Source: Ceriagrion tenellum
Lineage: Eukaryota > Arthropoda > Insecta > Odonata > Coenagrionidae
Direction: 5' to 3'
NCBI GenBank assembly: GCA_963169105.1
Contig: OY720642.1
Location: 73,510,716 to 73,574,715, forward strand
DNA length: 64,000 nucleotides
A program made the position numbers and the translations under genes. The notes beneath the pieces were generated by a model. It worked only from the letters and a program-made list of their open reading frames with translations. It did no database searches and was not told where the DNA came from. Positions 48,007 to 61,000 of this stretch are shown here, one piece after another (positions within the stretch are counted from its first letter, which is position 1; every line of letters starts with the position of its first letter).

Positions 48007-48346
48007 ATTTAAATCTGCTTATTATTTATCACCGCAAAAATGTTAGGGGTTGATGATAACACTAATTCAATCTAATATCTTTCATAACTATCCACCGGCT
48101 AACGGCATGAGTTTCAGTCGTTGAAATCAAAACACAGATAACAAAAGAAGTCTGAAATTATGTTTTCGAATCGCAACCGTTGATGACGTCAGTTGCAACG
48201 GAACCACATTTGAAAGGGAAATCAATTGTGAATCGGCCCCAAGTGAGGGAATCTATTCCCTGTTGAGTTGGGCTGGAAAGATTATATCTGCCGTAGAGGT
48301 ATGCCACCTTAATTGCGTGGGAACTGCATTTCACAGTAGTGTCAGC
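48007..48346. promoter_or_regulatory. Probable bidirectional promoter between mRpS9 and the NuMA-like gene
   Basis: The two start codons diverge with about 340 bp between them, and nothing else is encoded in the gap. No TATA box at a convincing position was found on either strand, as is common for housekeeping head-to-head pairs. The 5' UTRs of both genes must lie here. Confidence 0.6.
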
Positions 48347-49045
48347 ATGCAATCAAGCCCAATGTATTTACACAAGTGGAATGAGGCCCTAGTGGATTGG
48401 GTCAATTGTCTAGCGTTGTCGTCTAAGATAAGTGACCTAAGTGAACTCGAAAGTGGATTATTCTTCAGTTTGTTGCTGAAAAATGTAATTCCGTCAGATG
48501 ACCTTTCAAAGATCGAGATAGACTCATGTGATCTGGAAGCTGTGTTCTCCTACTTGGAGAAAGAGTTCCCCGTTTATGGTGTTGAAGACATTAAGTTAGA
48601 AGGAGAGGCAAAAGTTGTGTATATTTCTTCATTGCTTCTTCTTTTATCCGTAACGAAAGGAAAAACCCCCGTTTATTACTCACAACTTTGTAAGGATTTA
48701 CCGTATGACTCGCAAGTCAAAATAAAATGCTTTTTAGAAACTTGTTTTGCGGCCGCTGATAGCCTGAACCACGCATTCTTAAAATCTATGGTGGAAGGAG
48801 ATTATGTTCCTCTGGTAGAGCAATGCCAGCGCAGCCCGAGAAGAGTTAGTGGAGTTATGAAGACTCCTCTCAAGGAGTTTTTAGAATCTCCTCGACTGAC
48901 TGACAAACTTTCAAGAGATTTGCGTCGACTAGAATCTGAAAACGAAGCTTTGCAACTAGAAAAGATGGAACTAGAAGATGAACTGAAGATTGAAAAGGAA
49001 AAAAGAGGAGAACTGGAGGAAAATTTATCGAAGAAGAACGAACAG
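48347..49045 (+). CDS. mud: NuMA-like exon 1 (residues 1-233)
   Basis: Carries the whole N-terminal domain, the Ser/Pro linker and the first heptads (LSRDLRRLESENEALQLEKM). It ends in phase 0 at GAACAG before a weak donor, GTTATT. If unspliced, the frame ends ten codons on at a TGA. Confidence 0.8.
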
Positions 49046-52000
49046 GTTATTTTTTTCAGTTATTGTGATTGTTGACAAGTTAGTCTTGTTGAAGGTTTTA
49101 TTTTTTTAAGTTTATTTACGCCTTGTTTAACCTACCTGTGTAGGTGGTGAAGCTTAGAGAAGAATTGTTGGAGTACGCTCAGAGCATGGATGAAATGAAA
49201 AAAGGTGATGGCAATGCGATCAATAATCAGAAAATGGGAAATATAGAGTCCGAACTTAAAGAAGCTGAAAGATATGTCAAGATCTTGGTTGAAGAAAGAG
49301 ACACCATAAGCCAAGAAAGGAGTAAATTGAAGGAGAAACAAGCTTCATTACTTGACCGAATAAAGAAACTGGAGGTAGGTATCATTTTGTTTGGAATCTC
49401 TTTCTTTTTGCCTTGGCAGTGATTTACAAATGTTTATAAAGTCATATATTTCTGGCTTCACTTGTGAAAATCCAGGATATTAAAAATTTGGCACTGTATG
49501 TCCACTCAATTGTATAGCAAGTTCACGGTGGTTTCATTGCAAGTATCAACATTTAGACATATATTAGTTACTGTAAGACAAGACCGATATCTAGTTTTGA
49601 TAATGATGCTCTTGCATTTGAACCATAAATTCGAGTTATTGAATTGCTATTTGGAAATACCAGGCCTTTTAAATTAATATGATCATCTTTGTTTTACTTT
49701 AAATGCAGAGACAGTGTATTGGGTCATTCCTTGGAATTAGATTTTTTTCTTTTATCTATGAATATACAAAGTGTGGGTTTAAGTCACTTATACAAATTGT
49801 GTGCATTGTTCTACTAATTCATTCAAGCTACTGTGCTACACTGGCCAAGAAATGGGAAGGGAAAAGGAGTGGGGAGAGTACACTGGTAAATTTCACGTTA
49901 ATTATGTGTCTTATGTTTGTGTCATGCTATTTATGTTATAATCACTAATGTTTAGTGGATCGAAGGAATTTTTCTAAATCTCATTTCAGCAGTGTTTGTT
50001 TCTTATTTTGTCTATTATGTTAGGTCTTAAAATATAGCACATGTACAAAATAATGTCCTCCATGTCTTGCTGAAACCCACCTGATCTAAATCCAAGTAGC
50101 CTCCAAATCTCCAAATGCCTCCAAACCCAATTCTTCCATTAGCTGTGTAAATCTTTCTGTTCACCCATTGCAGTTTTATTAGTAAGCTTGCAGCTTTCCT
50201 TTGTATTTTATTGTCTGGGTGAATAAAACCTCTCTGTCTGTGGTCCCAAATACTCACAATGTGTTTATTCAAGAAGTTGCCTTAACTGAGTAGAGTTGCA
50301 TATCTCTTTCTATATTTCTTAGGTTGACCATCCAACTATCCACTTGATAAATCCTGGTTCCTGTAATACAGCACTGGGTAAATCTCTGCTTGTATCACAC
50401 CTTTCAAAAAATTATTTCGACCTTTCCACTTCACGCATCGCCACGAAATTTATGTGATGTTAACTACCCCCCTTCCAGTATCTTGTCATACTTAAATTAA
50501 TTATTAAATTAAATTAAAATGTCTGGGAAAATTACAAATCTACGAGAAATGGGAATTTTCAAACCTTCAGGTAAGGTTTTTCCTAGCCACTGTTGCACTG
50601 TTTCCACTTTTGACCCCTGCATGGCGCAGCAGTCAATGAGTGGCCTTTCCATACTAGCCTCTAAAACCAGTGGTTCCATAGCTTTCCTCCAAAAATTGTC
50701 TGATACTGTGATTCTTATAGAAGAAATCTTAGCCTGAAATTAATTTTCTTGTTTAAATTTAGTTTCTTGGAAGAAATTTTTGAAAGGTATGTGAACCAAG
50801 CAGGGATTTACCTCTGACTTCACGTGGCATGTCTTGTAATCCAAGATTAGGGAGCATGGAAACCTCAGAGGCTATTGAAAAGATTATTAGTTAACCTGCT
50901 CCATGAAACCCCGAACCTGTATCCCAGTCTCTTCCATTGGAAGTTTTTGTGACAAGAAGGGCCAAGAACTCAGTCTATCATTGTGCCTGACCCTTCTGGA
51001 ATGACCTCTCCTTTCATTATACTATCATTATACTATCATCCTTTTCATCGACCTTGGGGATTGAGAGTTCGGACTAAAATTGTTGGGGTGGGTGCCTTTT
51101 GTATGAGTCTGGAATAGTTAGAAGTTCTCCTCTGCTATAGAGAGGCATGGCTCTAGCATGACATTGCCAAAATTGTCACCCTTCAACTCCATCAGCCAGG
51201 ATATTCCTGTGGCTACCAATGAGAGAGGCAACGTGGGCAGTGTGTTGTCCCTCGTCGCAATGGATGTTGCCCGGCCAATTCTCAGGTGGAGAAACAAGGG
51301 AGGGTGACCAATGCAGTATCTTCATTCTTGGAGCTTCTTATCTTGGCCTTTCCCTCGGGTCATTTCAGGATAGAGAAGACCAATGGACCTGGTAGATCCT
51401 CAAGTGGAATTTTGTGAACAAATCCCATACCTAAATTCAGAAAAGAGAAGGCTATTTCCTTTGAAAACAGCTTCTACAGAAGTGGGCTTAAACTCAACCA
51501 GTTAATTTGAGTGAAATTTTGGAACAGAAAATATATATGAATGTGAAAGAGAATGTTACATCCCTTGGAAAGATCAGGAGCAGAAGTGGGTTAAAAGAAG
51601 TTATGAGTTAATCAATATAATTTTTTGTCAGCATTATTAATGTCATAAAATATATTATTGTAAATGAAGAGAAACAGTAATGGAATGGTCTTGCGGTAGG
51701 TGGTATATTCAAATTTCAGTGAAAACTTATCAACAGTTTCTAAGTAAAACTGCCAGTTTTATCAGCTTCATTCCCAGCACAACAAATTGGCCTTGTAGTC
51801 CTCTCCTCCTGCATTTCCACTATCTGAATCTTCATGCCATCTTGAACACAAAATTTCTAATAACCATTGAGGTGGGAACAAAACTAAAGATGGTGGTTAT
51901 CTTGAGGAAAATTCAAGGAAATTATAATGGGTTATGGAATGATGGAAGAGAGAAGATGAAGAAAAGAAGGAAATGGGTTGGTTGAGAAAGATAGAAATGG

Positions 52001-55000
52001 GAGAGCAAGGAAGAGGACTGTGGAACACTGATCATACAGAGGCGGCAGAGGTTTGACAATGGAGAAAGTAAATCCCAAAGTTGAGACAGTGGAGGTCTGA
52101 TCTCAACTGAATTTTCAAGAGGCTAGACCATGCCTGTTGCATCCTAGTTGGCTCTAAGGTAGACGCAAAGAGCGACTTTCTCTTTACTCATCCCTTTAAA
52201 TGTTATTCCTGCCTCCCAGTCCCATTGATAAGTGAAAAGGATAATACATGTTATGTTTCATTTTGAGTATTTACTGCTGTTGCCCTCGAGTATGTATTGG
52301 TTAAAGAAAATGTAACTTACAAGTCTTGAGCATTTCATCGATATTGTGTGAAATGTGGACAAAACAGTAAGATATTCTTCTAAAGTGGATCTGTCCTCTG
52401 ACAGGCTTCAACTAAATTGCTTCCTCCATATAACTTTGTGTGTCCCATCCAGTTTGCCTTCCTCTTTTTTATGTTTCAAAATGTTCCCTTCCTCAATTAT
52501 CAAAGCCACCCCTTCCTTGTTTCTCACTTTATTACTCCATTTTATTTTTTCCATTCTTCTCTGTACCCACATACAAAATCCCTCTACATATTTCTCCTTT
52601 TTTCTCCGGACTTTCCTCACTTTCAACCCTCTCGATTTCAAATTCAAGAGAGTCAGTCTGTATTTACAATAGTTTTTAAACTGTAATGAACATTCCTTAT
52701 TAGCTCTACTCAGTAAAAGTTTTCTCAATGGCTGATTTTGACTGATTGCCAACATTTAATTCCAAATTTGGCATGAAGGGTAAAGTAGGTACTATGGGAG
52801 GGAGAGTAAAGAAAAGATAATGTTAATGCCAGTAGGAGATGTCTGCGAATTATGTGTGTATTTTTGTGAGGTTGTGGTAGGGTTCCACATAGAGAAAAGT
52901 GTTTATTTTGCATGTGTGTTTCAATTGTTCTACAAGGTAGAGTGAGCTTAGGGAAATGGATTTTTGTCCCAAAAATGCTAAGCTTTCCCAAATTTTTGTC
53001 CAAAGAATGCATTGCTAAGATAGAAAAGAGAATATTATAAATGTAAACATTAAAAATCCTCATTTTCAGCTCCAAAAATCATTAAATTGAAGGATGCAGG
53101 TGCTTTTATGCATATAACACAACTGTTTGAGGGGGAAACTTCGAATCTGTAATGATTTGAATCTTCCCTCAGAAGCCATTTCCTATTGCCCAACCCCACA
53201 AGAGCACACATGCCACCTGTGAACCTCTACTCTTTGCCTTGACATTTTCTCCTTTGCTCCATCTTCCCTCTGAATTTTACCTAATTCCAAAATCGACCCT
53301 TCTGAAGAGCCCCTAAGCTAATGTATGCCTGGCATTGATTATAAGGGACATTTAAAGCTATTTTTCTGAGATAGGTGATTTCATTTTGTTTGACATGGAA
53401 TGACCCCATTCCCCAAAGTAGAACATCGAGTGATGATGCAACATTGTTGTAGAGCGAAAATAAGGGCTGCAGAAAGATATTGTATTCACTGAAAAAAATA
53501 TTGGAACACTTTACTAAGCTCAATAAAAAAAAGAATTGATCGTGTGTTAATTGCTTACTTATTCACTCATAAAATCTCCATGATTTATTTATTACTAAAA
53601 TGCTCACACTCGCAGACAATTTTTTCGTCTTAGCATCAACCGTTGCAGAAAGATAAAACACATTCTGCTTTGGGGACCTCATCTTTTCCTGAGGCATTGT
53701 TGAATCTAGAGAAAAAAATGCATCTAGTCATGGGAAGGTGAGAATTCTGATCAAATAATTTTAAAACCACAAGAAGCAACTTTTTTTAAATATGGATTGA
53801 AGTTCTCTGTGTTTGTGCTTAGCTATCTACACCCTTGATTCTTGGGTGCAACCATTGTTAAAGCAGGAGAACAGCCAAAGAACATTTGACTTTGTGTTAA
53901 TGTGTACAAATTCTGTCGGAGAAAGAGTCGCATCTCTTGATATTGAGTTCCATCTGAAATTTGCACATTTATTAAATTATACTTTTCTCCTGTGCATGTG
54001 TAATCATGCATTTTACACTTGTAATGGTTTCAGAGAAACCTAATATACATTGCTGAAATTAATCAATGTGTTTATTGCTATTCCAATTTTTTGAGCAATC
54101 AGCTGTCCTTTTGCATGGTATTTTGCTCCAAGTATATCCTCACGAAGTGTGTATGCTTGCACAGCAATCACCCCTCATAATGGGCTCATTTCTGGAGTAG
54201 TAAAAATGTTTGCAAAATCGAATTTTTAAACATGGGTCTGCTTTTATGATGTCTGGTTGATCAATTTCTCTGTTAGATATCTTATTTTTATACATCTTGT
54301 ATTCCCCCTTGTATAACCCTGGTGTCAACAAACTGCAGTCTTTAAAAAATCTCAAACTCTCAGTTTAGGTCACAAATTTGAAGGGCAATGTCATATGATG
54401 TTTAAAGTAAACCAGGCATAACAAGAGTTCCAAGGAGGCTGTAATCTTACTAAGGTATACATGCAGCGAATTTTGTTGACTTCCAAGTCTGGTGGTTTCA
54501 TGGCTTGGCTGAATTGGAATTAAACTTATTTTTACTTTTATTTATAGATGCGTGTCTTGGAATCTGAGGGAACCACTGAAGAACTTCAGTTATCCCTCTC
54601 TCGAAAGGAACATGAGTTACAGGAAATCAGAACTCACTGCTGTGAGCTGACGGAAAAGATTCAGTTGTGTTCAACCCAGCACAATGCCAGTCTTGATTCT
54701 GATACATCAATGTCAGTTGTTAATCACATCATATTATCACCATTTGCTGAAGGTATGTTCTAAGAACTCTTTATCATTTATTGATCTATTTAATGTGATA
54801 GGTTTTTATCACTATTGGTAATTTCAATAAAGCTCTACGAGGAGAGCAGCAGACCAACTCATTACTTTTATTGGAATCCTGAGGAAGATGCAACCTAACT
54901 CCTCAATTGTGTTCATCTATCTGAAGAGTACCTCATTTCACATGAGCAAAAACATGAAATGACACAGCTGCATTGCGGATTGTGTTAGGTCCTTCCCTAA

Positions 55001-58000
55001 ATGCTACACAGATGTTAACACAGTCAATGTGCAAGGACGTTCTGGAACGCGTCGAATCGGGTGATGCAGGACGTTCTAGAACGCCCACGTTCCAGCCATT
55101 CTTTATGGCCGGCCAGTCGACTCATGTCACTCCTAAGAAAATTGCAATTTTGCTGGTGTCGTAGCTTAGGCTTCAACCTTTTCCACAGTGTGCTGCATTC
55201 TGGAATGCGTTGTTTAGTTACATAATGGCAATGTTTTAACTTTTACAATATTTATGGTTTGAATCATTTGATTAGAAGTGTATCTTTGTTGTTTTTATCA
55301 TTTTTCTTTCATTTTTGTTCATTAGATTTGATTTAACAATATCGAGTCAACAAATGCGAGATTTTGATTAATAAAATATTGACCTTGAACTAACACACCG
55401 TGGGTTTGAATCCCATTGCGAGAGTATATATTGTTGCTGTAATGTTACCTATAGGTGATAAAGTTCGATGTAACTTATATCGTTGGTGGATATAAATCAA
55501 TCCATTAAAATTAATGAAGATTTTTGAATCCGCAACTAAATCTACACTGTTCTACAATATTTGCATATACATTACTACCATACTCGAAGCCACTGTAAAG
55601 GTTAATGGTAGGTAGTGCTATAGCATCTGCTCACATGCATATTTTTCTACGGCCACAATTTTTATTCAATCTATTCATACATATATTCCTTATTAATGGT
55701 ATCTATACAGTAATGGAGAAAAACAAATAGTTACAATATAGTGAATGATATATACTGTATTATTAACAGTAGTCTTTTCGAAGGTGTGTGACTGTGCTCA
55801 GAGGCTACCAACTCATTTCTTTGTTCTATATTTGTTTCCAGTGTACACATTTTATTTTGAAATTTATCAAGACAGAAATTTGAAGAAATTTTGGTTTTTT
55901 CTCTGTGCAACGCTTCTGAGAATACAGTGAGGATACTGCATTCATATAAAATTTAAAATTGTAAACTTTAATTTTTTTGTCCACCAGTTGAATCTGAATC
56001 AAATTTCTATGGTTGACATGTAGAAGGATATGTAAGGACAAGTCATCAACCAGTCTGAATGAAAATCTATGAATGAATCTATATCATGATTATTTTGTTC
56101 AAAACAGTTCACCACTCTGTTGTCTCAGCTGTCTTCCAAGCTAGACGCCTTTCATCCCCAACTGTGACATTGTTCTGCCATGCACATTCCTCCTTGTTAC
56201 CCTCGCTCACCCCTCACCAAGGTATCCCTACCCTCCGTCTCTGCGCTAGTTGTTCGTTGATGCCTGCTGTTCATTCACACTCAGCCTTTCTTCAGGCCAG
56301 CCCTAGTGATTCAGTCATTGCAAGACCTGCCCGAAGGCCTCTCCTTTGCTAATTCCTCCTCTAGCTCCACTCTTTACGGAGACCTCTACACTGGGCGGGA
56401 ACAAATATTGTAGAATGGTGTAGACTTTATGGAGAACACCAACTCTCTCTGTGACCAGTGTGTGGTCAATGCTCTTCCCCCATCCCTCGCCACATGGGGA
56501 GTATCTCACAACGGCCTGCATCCTTAAGCACTTCGAACCCAACGTATCTCTTCCCCTTCCGTCTCCTTCTGTCCAATTTTCCTTTCTACCCAAAAATACT
56601 TTGCCAGTCTCCCCTAAATCGATATATCCATGGATCTGAAGATTTATTCTTTGAAGGCAATTTTTCTGCGGTGTAGGTCCATTGGAATATCTTTGTAAAT
56701 TGCAGAACATTGCAACTTTTGTGACAGATCAATAAAAAAAGACAACGCAAGATCGAAAAGGAAGCATCGAAAGTTCCAAGCAAGGGATTAGGATGGATAA
56801 TCCCACAAATTACGTGGCTTGTGAGGGAAACCCATCATAATGCATTTTCCTTTGCTTCATAAATTATCACAGGAACATCAAATGCAAATCAAAAGTATGT
56901 AAATTTTGATTGTTATTTTACAAACAAATTTCTCTGCAGGTGTATTTTTATTATTATAATTTTAGCAAGTGATTTTAAGTTTTGTAAAGGACTGCAGGAA
57001 TTTTGTACTTTTATGAACACAACCAATGGCTTACTACTCAATTTAAGATGCTAGCAATCCATTTCCTGAACTAAAATTGTGTGTTTGGTTATTTTCACGA
57101 TCAAAGTAGTGATCGAAAAGGCAGTTGTACTTTCAAATGAAGAATTTTCTTTTGAAGTTTTATTAATAAATCGCATTCTATAAAATATTATTGATATCAG
57201 TGCAATATTTTATAACCGAGAGGGGATTAAATAAGTGCAATGTGTAAGAAAAGTTTATAAATTGGATAAAGTCGGGACATTATGAGCTTTACGGCAAGGA
57301 AGGCTTGATATTCATTTATACCACGTAAAATCGACAACAGGGAATTACCAAGAATCCACGCAACCCGCACAACAGTCTTGCCAGTGGCGCAAGGCGTTCT
57401 AGAATGTCAAAAGTTTAAACAGCTACTATTTAAAAAATAGGCTTTGTTAATAAAAATTCTTTGTAACAGGTCTTATTTCATCGTGCTTAATATAAATGTG
57501 AAAAAAAACTGAATTTCATCACTGGGAAGGAATCACAATTCATACCTTAGAGTTGAAAGGGTTAACACAGCACTATGAACAATGGTCATTTTAATGATAA
57601 ATACATTTTCATATGTTCTTTTAAAAAAGTGACTTCATCTACTTAAATTTTTATATATTTTTTTATTTTTTAATTTTAATTATAAAATTTAATAATTTAA
57701 AATTAAAATAAAAAAATAAAATAAAAAAAATAATAATAATAAAAATAATTTAATGTAATTATAAAATTCATCTACATAAATAAAATACATGAGTTTCTTG
57801 AGTATATTATTGCCAATTTTTCTGGGCCAATAGAGCCGTAGAAGTTATTGGCGGGCCGAACCTGTTACTCATACGCTCCTTCTGCGCATTGCCTCGAAGT
57901 GTGATATAGTAATAATAATAATAATAATTTTATTTGTCTAAAGAGCATATGTCACAGAGATCAATGCATAGATATAAGACACGTCAAAAGTTATTGAAAC

Positions 58001-61000
58001 AAAGAATTACATGTTTCTGTTATGTCACTTCTTATCAAGTCAGTCAGTTAAAATGTAAACCAATCTTCATGTCAATTGTCATTTTGTAATTGCTTTATTA
58101 ACTGTCAACTAAGAGGGGAGAGTAACACTAGCTTTATTAATATTAGGCCTCATTGACATACCCAAAGAAAACCAACAATTAACAACAATCAACCAACGGC
58201 CAACCGACCGGAACACAACCTCTCGACTGCCATACCACTACCACAGCGCGCAGGCAGCCCACATAACACGCAGCGTGCAGGCTGCCAACATAACAGTTTC
58301 CATCAAAATACAAGACACACTGTACTCCAAATTGATGACAAAAACAGCAAACAATTGAGATAGAACAATACAAAATACAATGATAGTACAAAACAACTAA
58401 ACTTTGCTATAAAACTCATTTACGCTGTAATAGCATTTATTTACAAGATATTTTTTTAGTTCAGCCTTGAACTTTTTTTCTGGGGTAGTACATCTTAAAT
58501 ATGGGGGGAGTAAATTAAACATTTTAGTGCCAACAGCAATGCCTAGAGGCTCTTTTTGGTTTATGGAGGGTGACATATGTGAAAACAATCGCTGCACACA
58601 CTCTTTTCATGAATTTTATTTTAGGTAGCAATTGTGCTCTTTTTTGTGTCTAACCATTTTCCATCACCTTTTACTCAGAAGAGCCTTTAATCGATGCACT
58701 AAATTTCTTAATGTCCCCAAAGAGATTCCAAGACATGGACAGCTCTTGCAAAGATGGCTGCCTTACTGCTGGCTTGAGTCGCTAAAATATTTGGTTGTTT
58801 ATTAACTCGTTAAAAATCAGTATCACTATGTGAGTTTACAATAGTAATTGTTATTAAATACTACTCTAAAGACCTTCAAATGAAGACCAAGATCTTGCTT
58901 CTGCTATTTTTCATAACCAAGAAAAAGTCTTTTCTTAAACTTGTTAATAACTTTTTATGGCACATTAGAAAGAACTAAACGTTAAAAGATACATTTAAAT
59001 ATGTTTTTCCTACACAATACTAAAGGTTCATTACAGGTAAACTTTAAGTTTCTTTACTATTAAATGTCAAAGTGAGCGCTCTGTTCGAAAACTGCAAAAA
59101 AAAAACCATACTTTTTTGTTCTCACCGAGGAAAAAATCGAGCGAGTAATGTAAAAATAATCGGCAACCACAGTTAAATGCAAAATAAAACTAGCTAAAAT
59201 TTGGTGTAACTCACATTCATGTGGGTACTATGGTTCCCACATGGATGAGTCCAATCTCAGGTCTACATAATTTTTGCACTGACAGTAGATTTTTAAAAAC
59301 GCTTATGTTTTTTTATCATCCAAATTTGTGAACCTTACTTTCCTCCAAAGCCCCTATACTCCCTCCATGATAATATAATGCTACACTCTTTTGGAATTTG
59401 TTTCTCCTAGTTAAAAGTAAAAAGAGTTGCTTGCACTTTTCATTAGACTTTATATTTGTAGTTAGTAGTAGTAGTAGAAGACATACACCAGCTTAAAAGA
59501 CTGTCTGGCATACATAAAACTGTTGACCATATCTCTGTTTCATCTTTGTCGTTGTAAACTTTGTGAAAGCTCATGGCTGTTCTTTTATATCACATTTTCA
59601 GAGATTTGTCCATGATGTCAGTAAATTTTTCATGAACTCTTTGTAAGTCTAAATATCATTTCAACTACCTATTTTTTAGGGGTTTATTTAAGATTTGCAT
59701 ATCAATTTATATAACGTATGTACTGTTTAACTGTGGGCAAAATATTGATTTGTTTCAGGTGAACGACTAAGTCAAGCTGTGGTAGACCTAAAGCTGGCTG
59801 AAGTTGAAGCTGATAATGAGAAGTTGAAGTCTCAGCTTGATGTAACTCAAGAACAGAGTCAAAAGTTACATGTACAGTTGGAGGATGTGAAAGAGAAACT
59901 GGAAAAGGCTAAAATTGCCCAAGAAGCAGCAATGGCTGAAAATACTCAAAAGCAGCTGCAACTCAAAGAGCAAATGCAAGAGAGAGAGAAACTGAATGTA
60001 TCGCTCACTGAGGCTACTAATAAAATTTCCTCACTCATGGAAAAAAATGCTTGCTTGAACAAAAATATTGCTGAGCTGAAAAGTAAAGTTATTTTATTAG
60101 AAAGCCTCAGCCACCAGTCAGGTGAGAAGATCAGTGTTTTAGAAGGTGAACTAAGAAGGAAGCTGGTAATTCAAGAAAATACAATGTCACAACTAGAAAA
60201 GGAAAAGCAGTCATTAACTGTCTTGGAAAGTAAATATGAAGAGCTTCAGCACCAGATGAGTGCATGCACCAGTGAAAAAGAAGAGCTCCAAGTTTCACTG
60301 CGGAATGCCAATGAAAGTATTTCTTCATTGAATGATGAAAAAAAGCTGTTTTCATGTGAGTTAACAGAGTTGAAAACCAAATTAAACATTGCTGATCAGA
60401 GCAATATCTCCTTGATGAGTGAGTGTGCTCTATTAAAGAAAGAAATGGATGAGAAGCAGAAAGTAATTGGAAATTTGGAGAAAAAATTGCATGTATTTGA
60501 AAAAGAAAACCAGACTTTGAAAATAAGCATTGCTGATTCAAAGAATGTAAATGATAGCCTGAGTAAAAGGCTATCTCAGGAAAAGCAAAGAAGATCTGAA
60601 GGTGAAGGTTGTTTGCAGAAATGGGTAGAAAGTTTGGAAGATGAAATGAAGTCTGTCGCCGAAATGGATGGAATAGAAAGCCTTATTTTTCCTCAAGCTG
60701 TGTCTGTAGCTGAAAAATTGGACCTACTTGTAAATTTTTTTAAGAAATATCATCTATCAAATAGGAACAGCCGGGTGGATCTTGAATCGAAAATTGCCTT
60801 GCATGAAAAGGAAGTGCAACGTTTACAAGCTTGTGAACAAATGGTAGTTAAAGAGAAGGTTCATTACGAGGCACAATATTCTGCTGCTCTGGAAAAAATT
60901 AGCACCCTTGAATCACTCGCAGCTGACTTGGAAACCAAAGTCAAACAGTTGAATGAAGAATTTGCTGAAGAGACCAGTCAGATGTCTTTAGCTCTCAAAG

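Noticed and set aside
48263..48346. Upstream ATG at 48263 as start of the NuMA-like protein
   Set aside because: Adds 28 residues with no link to the domain; the Met at 48347 directly precedes the conserved fold.
55016..57569. TTAACACAG at both 55016 and 57561 as a target duplication around a 2.5-kb piggyBac-like insert
   Set aside because: The inner ends do not form inverted repeats (CACAG against CCCTTT).
60131..60541. Minus-strand frame of 136 residues inside NuMA-like exon 4
   Set aside because: Antisense shadow of the coiled-coil exon.
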